This document shows positions 1-8,002 of a DNA stretch of 64,000 nt, in pieces. The stretch comes from Sphingomonas sp. Leaf357 (GTDB lineage Bacteria > Pseudomonadota > Alphaproteobacteria > Sphingomonadales > Sphingomonadaceae), in the NCBI RefSeq assembly GCF_001423845.1, contig NZ_LMPM01000001.1, positions 1,817,398 through 1,881,397 on the forward strand, given 5' to 3'. The notes beneath the pieces are model-generated. The model was given only the letters and a program-made list of their open reading frames with translations, was not told the origin of the DNA and did no database searches. The position numbers were made by a program, and so were the translations under genes. How positions within the stretch are numbered: position 1 is the stretch's first letter; each line of letters opens with the position of its first letter.

Positions 1-196
1 CATTGCCGGCCACCGTGCCCATCGTGCCGAACGCGATCAGCGGAACGATCGCCATCTGCCCTCGCGCCACCGCGATGCCGCCAAGACCCATGATCACTTC
101 GGACGGGATGGGCGGAATGATATTCTCGAGCGCCATCAGCAGGAAGATGCCGAAATACCCGCCCCAGGCGATCAGGTTGACGATGAGGTCGGTCAT
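1..196 (-). CDS. DedA family membrane protein (3' part missing)
   Basis: The visible 65 N-terminal residues begin MTDLIVNLIAWGGYFGIFLL and continue through ENIIPPIPSEVIMGLGG, the conserved N-terminal motif of DedA (SNARE-associated/VTT) integral membrane proteins. The family is implicated in lipid flipping and envelope integrity. The first hydrophobic segment and the Pro-rich re-entrant motif are present; the rest lies beyond the left window edge. The start ATG (complement of 194-196) is the only plausible one. The gene reads leftwards, away from gshB, with a palindromic repeat in the gap. Confidence 0.85.
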   Translation of the reverse strand, partial: MTDLIVNLIAWGGYFGIFLLMALENIIPPIPSEVIMGLGGIAVARGQMAIVPLIAFGTMGTVAGN

Positions 197-245
197 GGTG
201 TGGTCTAACCATTCGCGGTCGGAAAGGTGCCGTCACCCCTAATCC

Positions 246-330
246 GTCCGTGCTGAGCTTGTCGAAGCATTGCCCTTCTTCACTTCCGCCGAACAGAAGG
301 GCGGTGCTTCGACAAGCTCAGCACAGACGG
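246..330. repeat. Palindromic intergenic repeat, family A copy 1
   Basis: Arms at about 246-269 (core GCTGAGCTTGTCGAAG) and 305-328 are near-perfect inverted complements. An inner CCCTTCT/AGAAGGG pair (273-279/295-301) completes a long hairpin. Related copies lie at 31752-31836 and 56246-56322, with a looser relative at 29373-29450. All sit between genes. This is a REP/BIME-like dispersed element; transcribed, it would fold strongly and could stabilise or terminate messages. Confidence 0.85.
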
Positions 331-369
331 CGTTCGAAACGAACGGACAATTTGGAATGAACGGGCGAG

Positions 370-1326
370 CTAGCTCTTCGCCGCCACCTTCGCCTCGATC
401 GCCGCCCAGATCATCGCCGCCGTATCCACGCCGTCGAACCGGTCGATCGCCACCAGCCCGGTGGGGGAGGTGACGTTGATCTCGGTCAGCCACTGGCCGC
501 CGATCACGTCGATGCCGACGAACAGCAGCCCGCGCTTCTTCAGTTCCGGGCCGAGCACGGCGCAGATCTCGCGCTCCTTGTCCGTCAGGTCGGTCTTCAC
601 CGCCGAACCGCCGACCGCGAGGTTAGAGCGGATTTCGCCCTCGCCCGGCAGGCGGTTGATCGCGCCGACCACCTCGCCATCGACCAGCACGATGCGCTTG
701 TCGCCCTTGGCCACGTCGGGCAGGAACGCCTGGATCATGTGCGGCTCGCGCCACGTCATGTTGAACACCTCGATCAGCGCGGACAGGTTCGCGCCGTCCG
801 ATCCGACCTTGAAGATCGCCTTGCCGCCATTGCCGTGCAGCGGCTTGATGACGATCTCCTTGTGCTTCGCGAGGAAGCCTCGGGCTTCTTCCAGGCTGCG
901 CGTGACAAGCGTCGGCGGCATGAATTGCGGGTAATCCAGCACGAAAACCTTTTCCGGCGCGTTGCGCACGCTGGCGGGGTCGTTGACGACCAAAGTCTTG
1001 TGCGCGATCCGCTCGAGCAGATGCGTCGCGGTGATGTAGCCCAGGTCGAACGGAGGATCCTGCCGCATCAGCACGACGTCCGCATCCTCGCCGAGATCGA
1101 GACTGACCGACGCCCCGAACGCGAAGTGATCGCCAACCACGCGCTGCACCGTCACCGGCTGAGCCTTCGCCCAGACGCGACCATCGGCATAGTTCAGATC
1201 CTCGGCGTCATAATGAAACAGCCGGTGCCCGCGCGCCTGCGCCGACAGCATCAGCGCGAAGGTCGAGTCGCCCGCGATGTTGATCGACTGGATGGGGTCC
1301 ATCTGGACGGCGACGGTGAGCGGCAT
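370..1326 (-). CDS. gshB: Glutathione synthetase
   Basis: The 318-residue cytosolic enzyme joins gamma-glutamylcysteine and glycine with ATP, the last step of glutathione synthesis. It has the expected length (family about 315), an N-terminal substrate domain starting PLTVAVQMDPIQSI, the ATP-grasp glycine-rich loop PLHGNGGKAIFKV near residue 165, and a C-terminal EINVTSPTG motif that contributes to metal and substrate binding. The open frame runs further upstream to 1521, but those codons translate a palindromic repeat, so the ATG at 1326 is chosen. It lies downstream of yraN and rsmI on the same strand. Confidence 0.97.
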   Translation of the reverse strand: MPLTVAVQMDPIQSINIAGDSTFALMLSAQARGHRLFHYDAEDLNYADGRVWAKAQPVTVQRVVGDHFAFGASVSLDLGEDADVVLMRQDPPFDLGYITATHLLERIAHKTLVVNDPASVRNAPEKVFVLDYPQFMPPTLVTRSLEEARGFLAKHKEIVIKPLHGNGGKAIFKVGSDGANLSALIEVFNMTWREPHMIQAFLPDVAKGDKRIVLVDGEVVGAINRLPGEGEIRSNLAVGGSAVKTDLTDKEREICAVLGPELKKRGLLFVGIDVIGGQWLTEINVTSPTGLVAIDRFDGVDTAAMIWAAIEAKVAAKS

Positions 1327-1346
1327 CGAAGGATCCTTTTCCCACG

Positions 1347-1439
1347 CCTCCCTCGTCACCCCAGCGCAGGCTGGGGTGACGAGGGAGGCGAGCGTTACGC
1401 CCGCACCACGAGACCCCAGCCTGCGCTGGGGTGACGGGA
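1347..1439. repeat. Palindromic intergenic repeat, family B copy 1
   Basis: A long uninterrupted palindrome at 1347-1388 is built from the GTCACCCCAGCGCAGGCTGGGGTGAC unit type and flanked by CCTCC/GGAGG. A second inverted copy of the CCCCAGC..GCTGGGG core follows at 1413-1432. The element lies just upstream of gshB and is transcribed with yraN-gshB. A second family B element occurs at 49615-49698. Confidence 0.85.
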
Positions 1440-1504
1440 TGGACTGATCGGGCAGATAGGGGCGGGCCGCGGGAATGTCACCCGACCGCGTCACCCGATC
1501 CCGC

Positions 1505-1858
1505 TCAACCGATCCAGGCATTCTCGATATGGCGGGGCCGCTCGCCGGGCGCGATCAGGATCACGTCGACACGGATGTCGTCGCCCGGGCCGGCATAGGT
1601 CGGCATCAGCACCTCGGCGGCCGCCGCGACGCGCGCGAGCCGGCGTTCGTCGATCGCGTGATCGAGCTCGGCGGCCGTCTTGCGGAGTTTCACCTCGACG
1701 AACGCGACCAGATTGCCCTTCCGCGCGACCAAGTCGACCTCCCCGGCGGGAGTGCGCACGCGACGATCCAGGATACGCCAGCCTTTCAGCCGCAGCCACC
1801 AGCCGGCAAGGCGTTCACCTCGGCGGCCGGAAGCTTCGGCGGTGCGGCGGTCACGCAT
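1505..1858 (-). CDS. yraN: YraN/UPF0102 family protein
   Basis: A 117-residue protein of the UPF0102 family, a restriction-endonuclease-like nuclease fold of unproven role. The core motif is seen as RRVRTPAGEVDLVARKGNLV followed by FVEVKLR, supplying the Glu-Asp and Glu-x-Lys residues of a PD-(D/E)XK centre (around residues 35-60). The N-terminal RRGERLA motif is also typical. It lies between rsmI and gshB, a common neighbourhood for yraN in alphaproteobacteria, with a strong hairpin separating it from rsmI. Confidence 0.93.
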   Translation of the reverse strand: MRDRRTAEASGRRGERLAGWWLRLKGWRILDRRVRTPAGEVDLVARKGNLVAFVEVKLRKTAAELDHAIDERRLARVAAAAEVLMPTYAGPGDDIRVDVILIAPGERPRHIENAWIG

Positions 1859-1864
1859 TTCTTA

Positions 1865-1888
1865 GCCCCTCCCCTGAAGGGGAGGGGC
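1865..1888. repeat. GC-rich 10-bp hairpin between rsmI and yraN
   Basis: GCCCCTCCCC (1865-1874) pairs perfectly with GGGGAGGGGC (1879-1888) around a TGAA loop. There is no T-run on the minus strand, so it looks like a dispersed hairpin or processing site rather than a classical terminator. Similar CCTCCCC/GGGGAGG hairpins are at 30061-30079, 37280-37297 and 61881-61900. Confidence 0.75.
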
Positions 1889-1908
1889 TTCAGGAAGAAA
1901 ACCCCCGT

Positions 1909-2757
1909 TCACCCCTTCATCTCCAGCGCCCGCGCATAAAGCGCCTTGCGATCCACGCCGAGCTTCTTGGCCACCTCGCTCGCCGCCTGCCCGGTGGACA
2001 GTCGCGTCAGCGCCTCCGCCAGCGCGGCGTCCGCATCCGCTTCGCTCGCCGCCTCCGGCTCGCCCGGCGGCGCGATGACGATCACGATCTCGCCCCTGGG
2101 CGGCGCATCGGCATAGCGCTCAGCCAACTGGCCCAACGTTCCCGTCACCGCTTCCTCGAACCTTTTGGTGATCTCGCGCGTCACCGCCGCATCGCGGTCG
2201 CCCAGTTCCTCCGCCAGCGTCGCCAGCGTCGCGCCCAGGCGCGGACCGGATTCATACAGTACCAAAGTCGCGCGCACCGCCGCGACCTCGCGGATCGCCG
2301 TCGCGCGGGCGGCGGCTTTGGGCGGGAGGAATCCCAGGTATAGGAACCGGTCGGTCGGCAATCCCGCCAGCGTGAGCGCCGCGATGGCCGCGCAGGGGCC
2401 GGGGACCGTCACCACCAGATGCCCCGCCGCGCGCGCATCGCGGACCAGTTTGTAACCCGGATCGGAAATCAGCGGCGTGCCCGCGTCCGACACCAGCGCG
2501 ACCGCCTCATGCCCCATCCGCGCGATCAGGCCGGGGCGCACCCCTTCGGCATTATGATCGTGATACGGCGTCATCGGCCGTTTGATGCCGATATGGTGAA
2601 GCAGTTTCGCGGTGACGCGGCTGTCCTCCACCGCGATCACCGCGCAGCCCGCCAGCACCTCGGCGGCACGCGGCGAGAGATCGCCGAGATTGCCGATCGG
2701 GGTGGCGACGATATAGAGACCGGGTACAAGACCGGACGCGGGTTCGGCATTCATCAT
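1909..2757 (-). CDS. rsmI: 16S rRNA (cytidine-1402-2'-O)-methyltransferase
   Basis: This SAM-dependent enzyme of the tetrapyrrole-methylase fold 2'-O-methylates C1402 in the decoding centre of 16S rRNA. Diagnostic motifs are LYIVATPIGNLGDLSPRA near the N-terminus, AVEDSRVT, VSDAGTPLISDPGY (about residue 85) and a C-terminal helical domain ending in LGVDRKALYARALEMKG. Length (282) fits the family. Possible starts are 2802, 2769 and the ATG pair 2757/2754; 2757 is chosen because family members begin close to the Gly-Leu-Tyr strand. It is divergent from, and very near or overlapping, the LpoA-like gene. Confidence 0.95.
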   Translation of the reverse strand: MMNAEPASGLVPGLYIVATPIGNLGDLSPRAAEVLAGCAVIAVEDSRVTAKLLHHIGIKRPMTPYHDHNAEGVRPGLIARMGHEAVALVSDAGTPLISDPGYKLVRDARAAGHLVVTVPGPCAAIAALTLAGLPTDRFLYLGFLPPKAAARATAIREVAAVRATLVLYESGPRLGATLATLAEELGDRDAAVTREITKRFEEAVTGTLGQLAERYADAPPRGEIVIVIAPPGEPEAASEADADAALAEALTRLSTGQAASEVAKKLGVDRKALYARALEMKG

Positions 2758-2800
2758 GGGAAACGTCATGGCAGAGGGCTTATCGATACCGCAACGGGGC

Positions 2801-3970
2801 ATGTCGCTTGCCAGATGGATGACGGTCGCCGCCGCGCTCGTGCTGAGCGCGTGCCAGACGGTCGTGCCGCGCGGCCCCGCGCCGACGATCCGACCGCAGC
2901 CGACCCGTCCGCAGACGACCGGCCCGACTCAGGTCGATCCCGGCATCCCGACCGATACCGCGCGCCACCGCGTCGCCCTGCTCGTGCCGCTGACCGGATC
3001 GAACGCCGGCGTAGGGCAGAGCATCTCCAACGCCACCCAACTCGCCTTGCTAGATACGAACAACGAACGCATCCGCATCACGACCTACGACACGGCGGCA
3101 CTGGGCTCGGCGAACGCGGCACAGCGCGCGATCGACGACGGCAATCGCCTGATCCTCGGACCGTTGCTCGCCGATGACGTCAAGGCGGTGGCACCGGTGG
3201 CGAAGCGCGCCGGCGTGCCGGTGGTCAGCTTCTCCAACGACGCCAGCGCGGCGGGCAACGGATCGTATCTGATGGGCTACATGCCCGGCCAGTCGATCAC
3301 CCGCGTGGTCGATTATGCGCGCGGACAAGGCATGTCGAGCTTCGCCGGGCTGGTGCCGAACGGCCTATATGGCGAACGCGCCTCGACTTCGTTCCTGCGC
3401 GCCGTCGAAGGCGCGGGCGGGCAGGTCGTGACGCTGCAGACCTATGATCGCGCGCCCGGATCGATCAGCGCGGCGATCACACGCATGGGGCACAATTCGC
3501 CGTACGAGGCGGTGCTGATCGCGGATGCGGCGAACAGCGCGGCGGCGGCGGTGCCGATCCTGCGCAAGAGCGGCGCCGCCAGCGCCCGCGTGCTCGGCAC
3601 CGAACTGTGGAACTCGGATGCCTCGGTCAACGGCAAGCCCGCGCTGAACGGTGCGTGGTTCGCCAGCGTGCCGGATGCACTGTACCGCCAATATGCCGCG
3701 AAATACCGCGCCCGCTTCGGCACCGCGCCGTTCCGCCTGTCGAGCCTCGGTTACGACGCGGTACTGCTGACGGTACGCATCGCGCGCGACTGGCCGATCG
3801 GATCGGCCTTTCCCGAGGACAAGTTGAAGGATCGCGGCGGTTTCGGCGGGATCGACGGCGCGTTCCGCTTCGGCCGCGACAATATCGCGGAGCGGGCGCT
3901 GGAAGTGCAGGAGATCCGCGGCGGGACGACCGTGATCGTGTCCCCGGCGCCGACCGGATTCTTGAAGTAG
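2801..3970 (+). CDS. Penicillin-binding protein activator, LpoA-like lipoprotein
   Basis: A periplasmic type-1 binding-protein fold. The N-terminus SLARWMTVAAALVLSACQ is a lipoprotein signal with the lipobox LSAC. A Pro/Arg/Thr-rich linker (about 25-55) precedes the domain starting VALLVPLTGSNAGVGQSISNA, typical of LpoA and amino-acid-binding proteins. LpoA-type proteins activate PBP1 peptidoglycan synthases from the outer membrane; alphaproteobacterial members are annotated by homology only. The chosen start (2801) puts the signal peptide at the terminus; in-frame ATGs at 2756 and 2768 are alternatives. The rsmI pairing is typical for LpoA. Confidence 0.85.
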   Translation: MSLARWMTVAAALVLSACQTVVPRGPAPTIRPQPTRPQTTGPTQVDPGIPTDTARHRVALLVPLTGSNAGVGQSISNATQLALLDTNNERIRITTYDTAALGSANAAQRAIDDGNRLILGPLLADDVKAVAPVAKRAGVPVVSFSNDASAAGNGSYLMGYMPGQSITRVVDYARGQGMSSFAGLVPNGLYGERASTSFLRAVEGAGGQVVTLQTYDRAPGSISAAITRMGHNSPYEAVLIADAANSAAAAVPILRKSGAASARVLGTELWNSDASVNGKPALNGAWFASVPDALYRQYAAKYRARFGTAPFRLSSLGYDAVLLTVRIARDWPIGSAFPEDKLKDRGGFGGIDGAFRFGRDNIAERALEVQEIRGGTTVIVSPAPTGFLK

Positions 3971-3981
3971 GCCCAAGTATC

Positions 3982-4072
3982 CGTCATCCTGAACTCGTTT
4001 CAGAATCCACCTTTCCCCTCGGAGCGGCGGGAGTGTGGCACGGTGGATCCTGAAGCAAGTTCAGGATGACGG
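3982..4072. repeat. Palindromic intergenic repeat, family C copy 1
   Basis: A CCGTCATCCTGAAC unit (3982 onward) is matched by TTCAGGATGACGG at 4058-4072, enclosing GAATCCAC and GTGGATCC inner arms. Other copies: 12615-12694, 28417-28505, 33129-33160 (a minimal perfect hairpin) and 46537-46631. Here it separates the convergent LpoA-like gene and hemW. Confidence 0.85.
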
Positions 4073-4108
4073 TCGAGTTGGTTGGACGGTCAGCTACGAT
4101 TACGTGGC

Positions 4109-5293
4109 TTATGACCGCACCACGATCGGCAAGATCGCGTCGAGCAAGATCATCCCCGCCTCGGTGATCGCCAGGCGATCGCCGTCGCGTCGCGCCAGAC
4201 CCTGATCCTCCAATTTAGCCAGCGCCGGCAGATCGACCAGCCCGGGGATCGTTGTCTCCCCCAGCCGCGCGATGCGGGCGAGATCGACGCCCTCGCGCAG
4301 GCGCAAGCCCATCAGCAACGCTTCGGTCGCGCGGGTGCGGGGCGCGAGCGGTTCCTCGATCTCGATCCCGTGCTGATTGCGCTCGATCGCCGCCATCCAG
4401 TTTTCGGGCTTCCTGCGCCGCACCGTGGCGAGGCCACCGCGTCGCCCGTGCGCGCCCGGGCCGATGCCGAGATAATCCTGATAGCGCCAGTAGACGAGAT
4501 TGTGGCGGCTCTCCGATCCGGGCCGCGCGTGATTGGAGATTTCGTAGGCGGGCAGGCCGGCGGCGGCCGTCACGGCGCGGGTCGCTTCGAACAGATCGGC
4601 GGCGCTGTCGCCGTCGGGGATGACGATCCGGCCCGCCGCCGCCTCGGTCGCGAAGCGCGTGCCGGGCTCGATCGTCAATTGATAGAGCGAGAGGTGTTCG
4701 GTCCCGAACGCCAGCGCGCGGGCGAGCTCACGGTCCCAGTCGCCGAGCGTCTGGCCGGGCCGGGCGTAGATGAGGTCGAAACTGACGCGCGCGAACGCCG
4801 CCTGCGCCGTCTCCAGCGCCGCCAGCCCCTCGCGCACGTCATGCGCGCGGCCGAGGAATTCAAGCGCCTCGTTGTCGAGCGCTTGCAGCCCGAGCGACAC
4901 GCGGTTGACGCCGGCGCGCGCGATATCGGCGAAGCGAGCAGCCTCGACCGAGGAGGGGTTGGCCTCCAAAGTGATCTCGATATCCTCGGTAAAGCCCCAG
5001 GCCTCCTCCGCGGCGCGAATGATCGCCGCGGTGGTCTCGGGCGGCATCAGCGAGGGCGTGCCGCCACCGAAGAAGATCGAGCCGAGCCTGCGTCCCGGGG
5101 TAAGCGCCGCCTCGTGCGCCAGATCGGCGAGCAGCCCGGCGCGCCATGCGGCCTGGTCCACGGAATCGCGGACATGGCTGTTGAAATCGCAGTACGGGCA
5201 TTTCGAGACGCAGAACGGCCAGTGGACGTACAGCGCCAGCGGCGGTGCCGCGCGCGTGAACGGATCTGAAACGGGCGGTTCGGCAAGGCTCAT
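4109..5293 (-). CDS. hemW: Radical SAM heme chaperone HemW
   Basis: A 394-residue radical SAM protein, formerly annotated as oxygen-independent coproporphyrinogen III oxidase-like and now known as a heme chaperone that inserts heme into respiratory enzymes. The cluster motif CVSKCPYC (CxxxCxxC, with the additional C seen as YCDFN) is at about residue 31-41, followed by FFGGGTPSLM and the conserved GLQALDN segment. The C-terminal HemN-type winged domain is present. Lack of the extended HemN N-terminus argues for HemW rather than CPO. The start at 5293 gives the usual short leader before LYVHWPFC. Confidence 0.95.
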   Translation of the reverse strand: MSLAEPPVSDPFTRAAPPLALYVHWPFCVSKCPYCDFNSHVRDSVDQAAWRAGLLADLAHEAALTPGRRLGSIFFGGGTPSLMPPETTAAIIRAAEEAWGFTEDIEITLEANPSSVEAARFADIARAGVNRVSLGLQALDNEALEFLGRAHDVREGLAALETAQAAFARVSFDLIYARPGQTLGDWDRELARALAFGTEHLSLYQLTIEPGTRFATEAAAGRIVIPDGDSAADLFEATRAVTAAAGLPAYEISNHARPGSESRHNLVYWRYQDYLGIGPGAHGRRGGLATVRRRKPENWMAAIERNQHGIEIEEPLAPRTRATEALLMGLRLREGVDLARIARLGETTIPGLVDLPALAKLEDQGLARRDGDRLAITEAGMILLDAILPIVVRS

Positions 5294-5348
5294 GGGCGCG
5301 CGCTATGCGCGCCCCGGCCGCCCGAGGGAAGATGCCGTGCGCCCGGCC

Positions 5349-5744
5349 TTATTCCTCGCCGGTGCGATAGGCGCAGAACTTGTTGCCATCCAGATCGCGG
5401 AAATAGGCACCATAGAACGCCTGCGGCCCGACCCCGCCCCGCAGGCCCGGCGCGCCCTCGTCCTGCCCGCCGAGCGCGATCGCTTTGGCATGCACCGCAT
5501 CGACCTGCGCCCGGCTGTCCGCCAGCAACGCGACCATCGTGCCATTGCCCGGGTTGGCCGTGCCGCCGTCATACGGCTTGGTGATCGCCAGCATCGGCTT
5601 GTCGCGACCCGCGCCGTACAGAGTGAAGCCGCGCGCATCCGGCATCGTGATCAGCCGCCTGCCGCCCATCGTCGCCAGCAGGCCGTCATAGAAGGCCAGC
5701 GCTTTGTCGATATCGTTGGTGCCCAGCGTCGTATAGCCGATCAT
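5349..5744 (-). CDS. VOC-superfamily (glyoxalase/bleomycin-resistance-like) protein
   Basis: A 131-residue protein with the paired beta-alpha-beta-beta-beta fold signature: MIGYTTLGTNDIDKALAFYD at the N-terminus and FYGAYFRDLDGNKFCAYR at the C-terminus. VOC proteins bind divalent metal and act as lyases, dioxygenases or binding proteins; the substrate cannot be inferred here. Single-domain length fits the family. It reads in the same direction as hemW and the lipoprotein gene upstream, but with gaps large enough for independent expression. Confidence 0.85.
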   Translation of the reverse strand: MIGYTTLGTNDIDKALAFYDGLLATMGGRRLITMPDARGFTLYGAGRDKPMLAITKPYDGGTANPGNGTMVALLADSRAQVDAVHAKAIALGGQDEGAPGLRGGVGPQAFYGAYFRDLDGNKFCAYRTGEE

Positions 5745-5829
5745 CGTCTCTCTCCCTATCCGCCGGCGGTTCGCCCGCCTGGTCTTGTGCTGGCATAAGC
5801 GTTCCCCGGCGACGGCCGGGGAACGTGGA

Positions 5830-6372
5830 TCAGGACTTCGCGGCGGGGGTCGCGACTGCCTTCGGCACCGGCGGGGTGAACTCGCCCGGCTTGCATTCGC
5901 CTTCGCGCTTGGCGCTGACGTTCATCACCAGCTTGCCGCCATCGTTGTTGGTGCCGGCCGATTCGACCGACATCTTGATGTTCTGCTCGGTCGCGCTGCT
6001 CGTGCCGTCGGCGGTGAGTTTCACGGCCCGACCATCCTTCGAGCAATTGGCGGTAAAGGCGATCTTGCCGCCCGAGATGGTCTTGTCGGTCACCTTGCAG
6101 TTGTTCTGCGCGCCGCCCATCGCGGTCAGGTTCTTCTCCGCGTCTTCCTGCGCGGCGAATTCGGGCGTGATGCAGGCGGATACGCCGGCCATCATGTTCA
6201 TCATCTGCTGCATCTGCGCCTTCTGCTCGGGCTTGATGCCCGGCCCGGCGAACTCGACGATCTCGATCTTTTGGCTCCAGCTGCCCGGCTGGCGCTTCAC
6301 CGGACCCGAATCGCCTTTGCCGCAGCCGGCGACGAGCAAGGCGACGCCGGTGAGGGCGATAAGGTTACGCAT
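5830..6372 (-). CDS. DUF3617-type lipoprotein
   Basis: A 180-residue predicted lipoprotein. MRNLIALTGVALLVAGCGKG gives a signal with lipobox LVAGC. The body (PGSWSQKIEIVEFAGPG.., a Met/Gln-rich helix, ACITPEFAAQ, then two further Cys in NNCKV and ANCSK and a late ECKPGEF) resembles DUF3617 proteins, which have paired cysteines and no known function. The ATG at 6372 is preferred because GGGGAGA sits about 7 nt upstream; an ATG at 6378 abuts that ribosome site. Confidence 0.8.
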   Translation of the reverse strand: MRNLIALTGVALLVAGCGKGDSGPVKRQPGSWSQKIEIVEFAGPGIKPEQKAQMQQMMNMMAGVSACITPEFAAQEDAEKNLTAMGGAQNNCKVTDKTISGGKIAFTANCSKDGRAVKLTADGTSSATEQNIKMSVESAGTNNDGGKLVMNVSAKREGECKPGEFTPPVPKAVATPAAKS

Positions 6373-6461
6373 GGACATTCTCCCCTGATTACGGGGCGAT
6401 CTTTCGAGGTTCAGGCGCGCGAGTGCAATCGTAAAGTCGCGCGCCGCGCCTTGAAGCGCGT

Positions 6462-7280
6462 TCAATCGACGAAGGCGCGCTCGATCACGTAATGGCCGGG
6501 GTTGGCGTTCGATCCTTCGGTGAAGCCCTGCGATTCCAGCATCGCGCCGAGATCGCGGATCATCGCCATGCTACCGCACATCATGATGCGGTCGGTCTCC
6601 GAGTTCAGCGCACGTTCGCCGCCGACCGGCGGGGCGAACAGCCGCCCATCCTCGATCAGCGCGCCGATCCGCCCGGCGGTGCGGAATGGTTCGCGCGTCA
6701 CCGTCGGCACGTAATGGAATTGCAGCAGCGCCTGGTCCGACACCAGGGGATCGGCGGCGAGCTGCGCCGTCAGCTCGTCATGATAGGCCAGGTCGCTGAC
6801 GCGGCGCACGCAGTGGACCAGCACGATCTGCGTGAACATGTCGTAGATAGAAGGGTCGCGCGCCAAGCTGAGAAACGGCGCGAGGCCGGTGCCGGTGGAG
6901 AACAGGAACAGGCGGCGGCCCGGCAGCAGCGCGTCGCACACCAAGGTGCCGACCGGTTTCTTGCCGAGATATAATTGGTCACCGGCGTGGACCGTCTGCA
7001 GCCGTGCGGTCAGCGGGCCGTCCGGCACCTTGATCGAGAGGAATTCGAGTTCCTCGGCATAATCGGGGCTCGCGATCGAATAGGCGCGCATCAACGGTTT
7101 GCCGCTGTCGGTCGGCAGGCCGATCATCACGAATTCGCCCGAGCGGAAGCGGAAGCTGGCCGGGCGCGTGATGGCGAAGCTGAACAGATGTTCGTTCCAA
7201 TGCTTCACCCACAGCACTTCCGCGGTGGAAAAGGCGCTGTGGTCCGGAATCAAGGCAGGCGGACGGACGTGCATATTCAT
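6462..7280 (-). CDS. fpr: Ferredoxin--NADP+ reductase
   Basis: A 272-residue flavoprotein of the Fpr type that moves electrons between NADPH and ferredoxin or flavodoxin, often in oxidative-stress and Fe-S metabolism. FAD-binding motif [10 protein letters not shown] (about residue 67), NADP-binding [18 protein letters not shown] (about 128-145), VHCVRR and a C-terminal ending YVIERAFVD match the family. The start ATG (7280) overlaps the stop codon of the upstream unknown gene, so the two are translationally coupled. No iron-sulfur cysteines are present, as expected. Confidence 0.93.
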   Translation of the reverse strand: MNMHVRPPALIPDHSAFSTAEVLWVKHWNEHLFSFAITRPASFRFRSGEFVMIGLPTDSGKPLMRAYSIASPDYAEELEFLSIKVPDGPLTARLQTVHAGDQLYLGKKPVGTLVCDALLPGRRLFLFSTGTGLAPFLSLARDPSIYDMFTQIVLVHCVRRVSDLAYHDELTAQLAADPLVSDQALLQFHYVPTVTREPFRTAGRIGALIEDGRLFAPPVGGERALNSETDRIMMCGSMAMIRDLGAMLESQGFTEGSNANPGHYVIERAFVD

Positions 7281-7705
7281 GGCCGCTCCCCTGCACGAAG
7301 TGTCGTGCCGCACGCAAGACTCGCGGCGACAAGTTTTGCTGCACGTGCGAGATAGTTTACCGCGTCGTCGGCCACGAGCGCGGCGGCGATCCGGTATACT
7401 GCGGCGGGATCGGGCGACACCGCAGCGTCGAACAGGCCGAGCAAGATCGCCTCGTCGTCGCGGACGATTTTCCAGCCGTCGGGCGCGAAATGCAGGTTGG
7501 CCAGCCCGTCCGTGGCGAGCGCGGCCATGACGATACCGAAATCGGGGAGCACGTCCGCGACGCCGTGCCGGTCGAACAGGGGACGGAGCGCAGCGCGCGG
7601 GCACCGTGCCCGCGTCGCCGCGCCGACCCAGACCCGCATCGCCGCGATCAGAAACGCGGCCGGCGGGTCGAGTTCGGCGACATCACGCTCGAGATAGCGA
7701 TACAT
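7277..7705 (-). CDS. Unknown protein coupled to fpr
   Basis: A 142-residue predicted soluble, mostly helical protein starting [19 protein letters not shown]; no motif was recognised. The start at 7705 is favoured by AAGAGG six nt upstream, rather than the ATG at 7741. The last codons overlap the fpr start by 4 nt (ATGA). Overlap with fpr suggests co-expression and perhaps a redox-related role, but this is inference from position only. Confidence 0.75.
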   Translation of the reverse strand: MYRYLERDVAELDPPAAFLIAAMRVWVGAATRARCPRAALRPLFDRHGVADVLPDFGIVMAALATDGLANLHFAPDGWKIVRDDEAILLGLFDAAVSPDPAAVYRIAAALVADDAVNYLARAAKLVAASLACGTTLRAGERP

Positions 7706-8002
7706 CGTCAGCCTCTTGGAGATATTGCGATGCATTCGCAATTAGCGCGAGGTTTTGGGAGGGTCAAGGGCTGCACGCAGCCTTGCACCTCTTCGGCGAA
7801 GCCGGGGACAGCACCGATCGTCGACCTTCAGACACGTGAGCGTAATCACGTCTGTTCCGACCCGGCCCCGGCCTGCGCCGCGGAAGCGCATGACTTGCGC
7901 AAGGCTGCGCGTGGATGCTCGATGGGACAAGCCTTTGAACATCGGGGAGATGGTCACCGCCAAGCGTTGCCTCGCCCGCGCCCGCACCCCATATTCCGTT
8001 CC
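7706..8002. promoter_or_regulatory. Divergent intergenic region before uvrB, with palindrome 7834-7851
   Basis: About 300 nt separate the fpr-operon start from uvrB. No convincing gene was seen; an open frame continuous with uvrB crosses it but lacks support. The clearest signal is ACGTGA (7834-7839) and TCACGT (7846-7851), a symmetric 18-bp site that could bind a dimeric regulator. No GTTC-N7-GTTC SOS box of the alphaproteobacterial type was found by eye. Confidence 0.45.

Noticed and set aside
370-1521. Extended gshB of 383 residues
   Set aside because: The first 65 codons translate the family B palindrome and have no glutathione synthetase similarity.
7490-8002. Longer uvrB start giving 171 extra residues
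   Set aside because: The added sequence crosses the divergent promoter region, overlaps the 3' half of another gene and has no UvrB counterpart.
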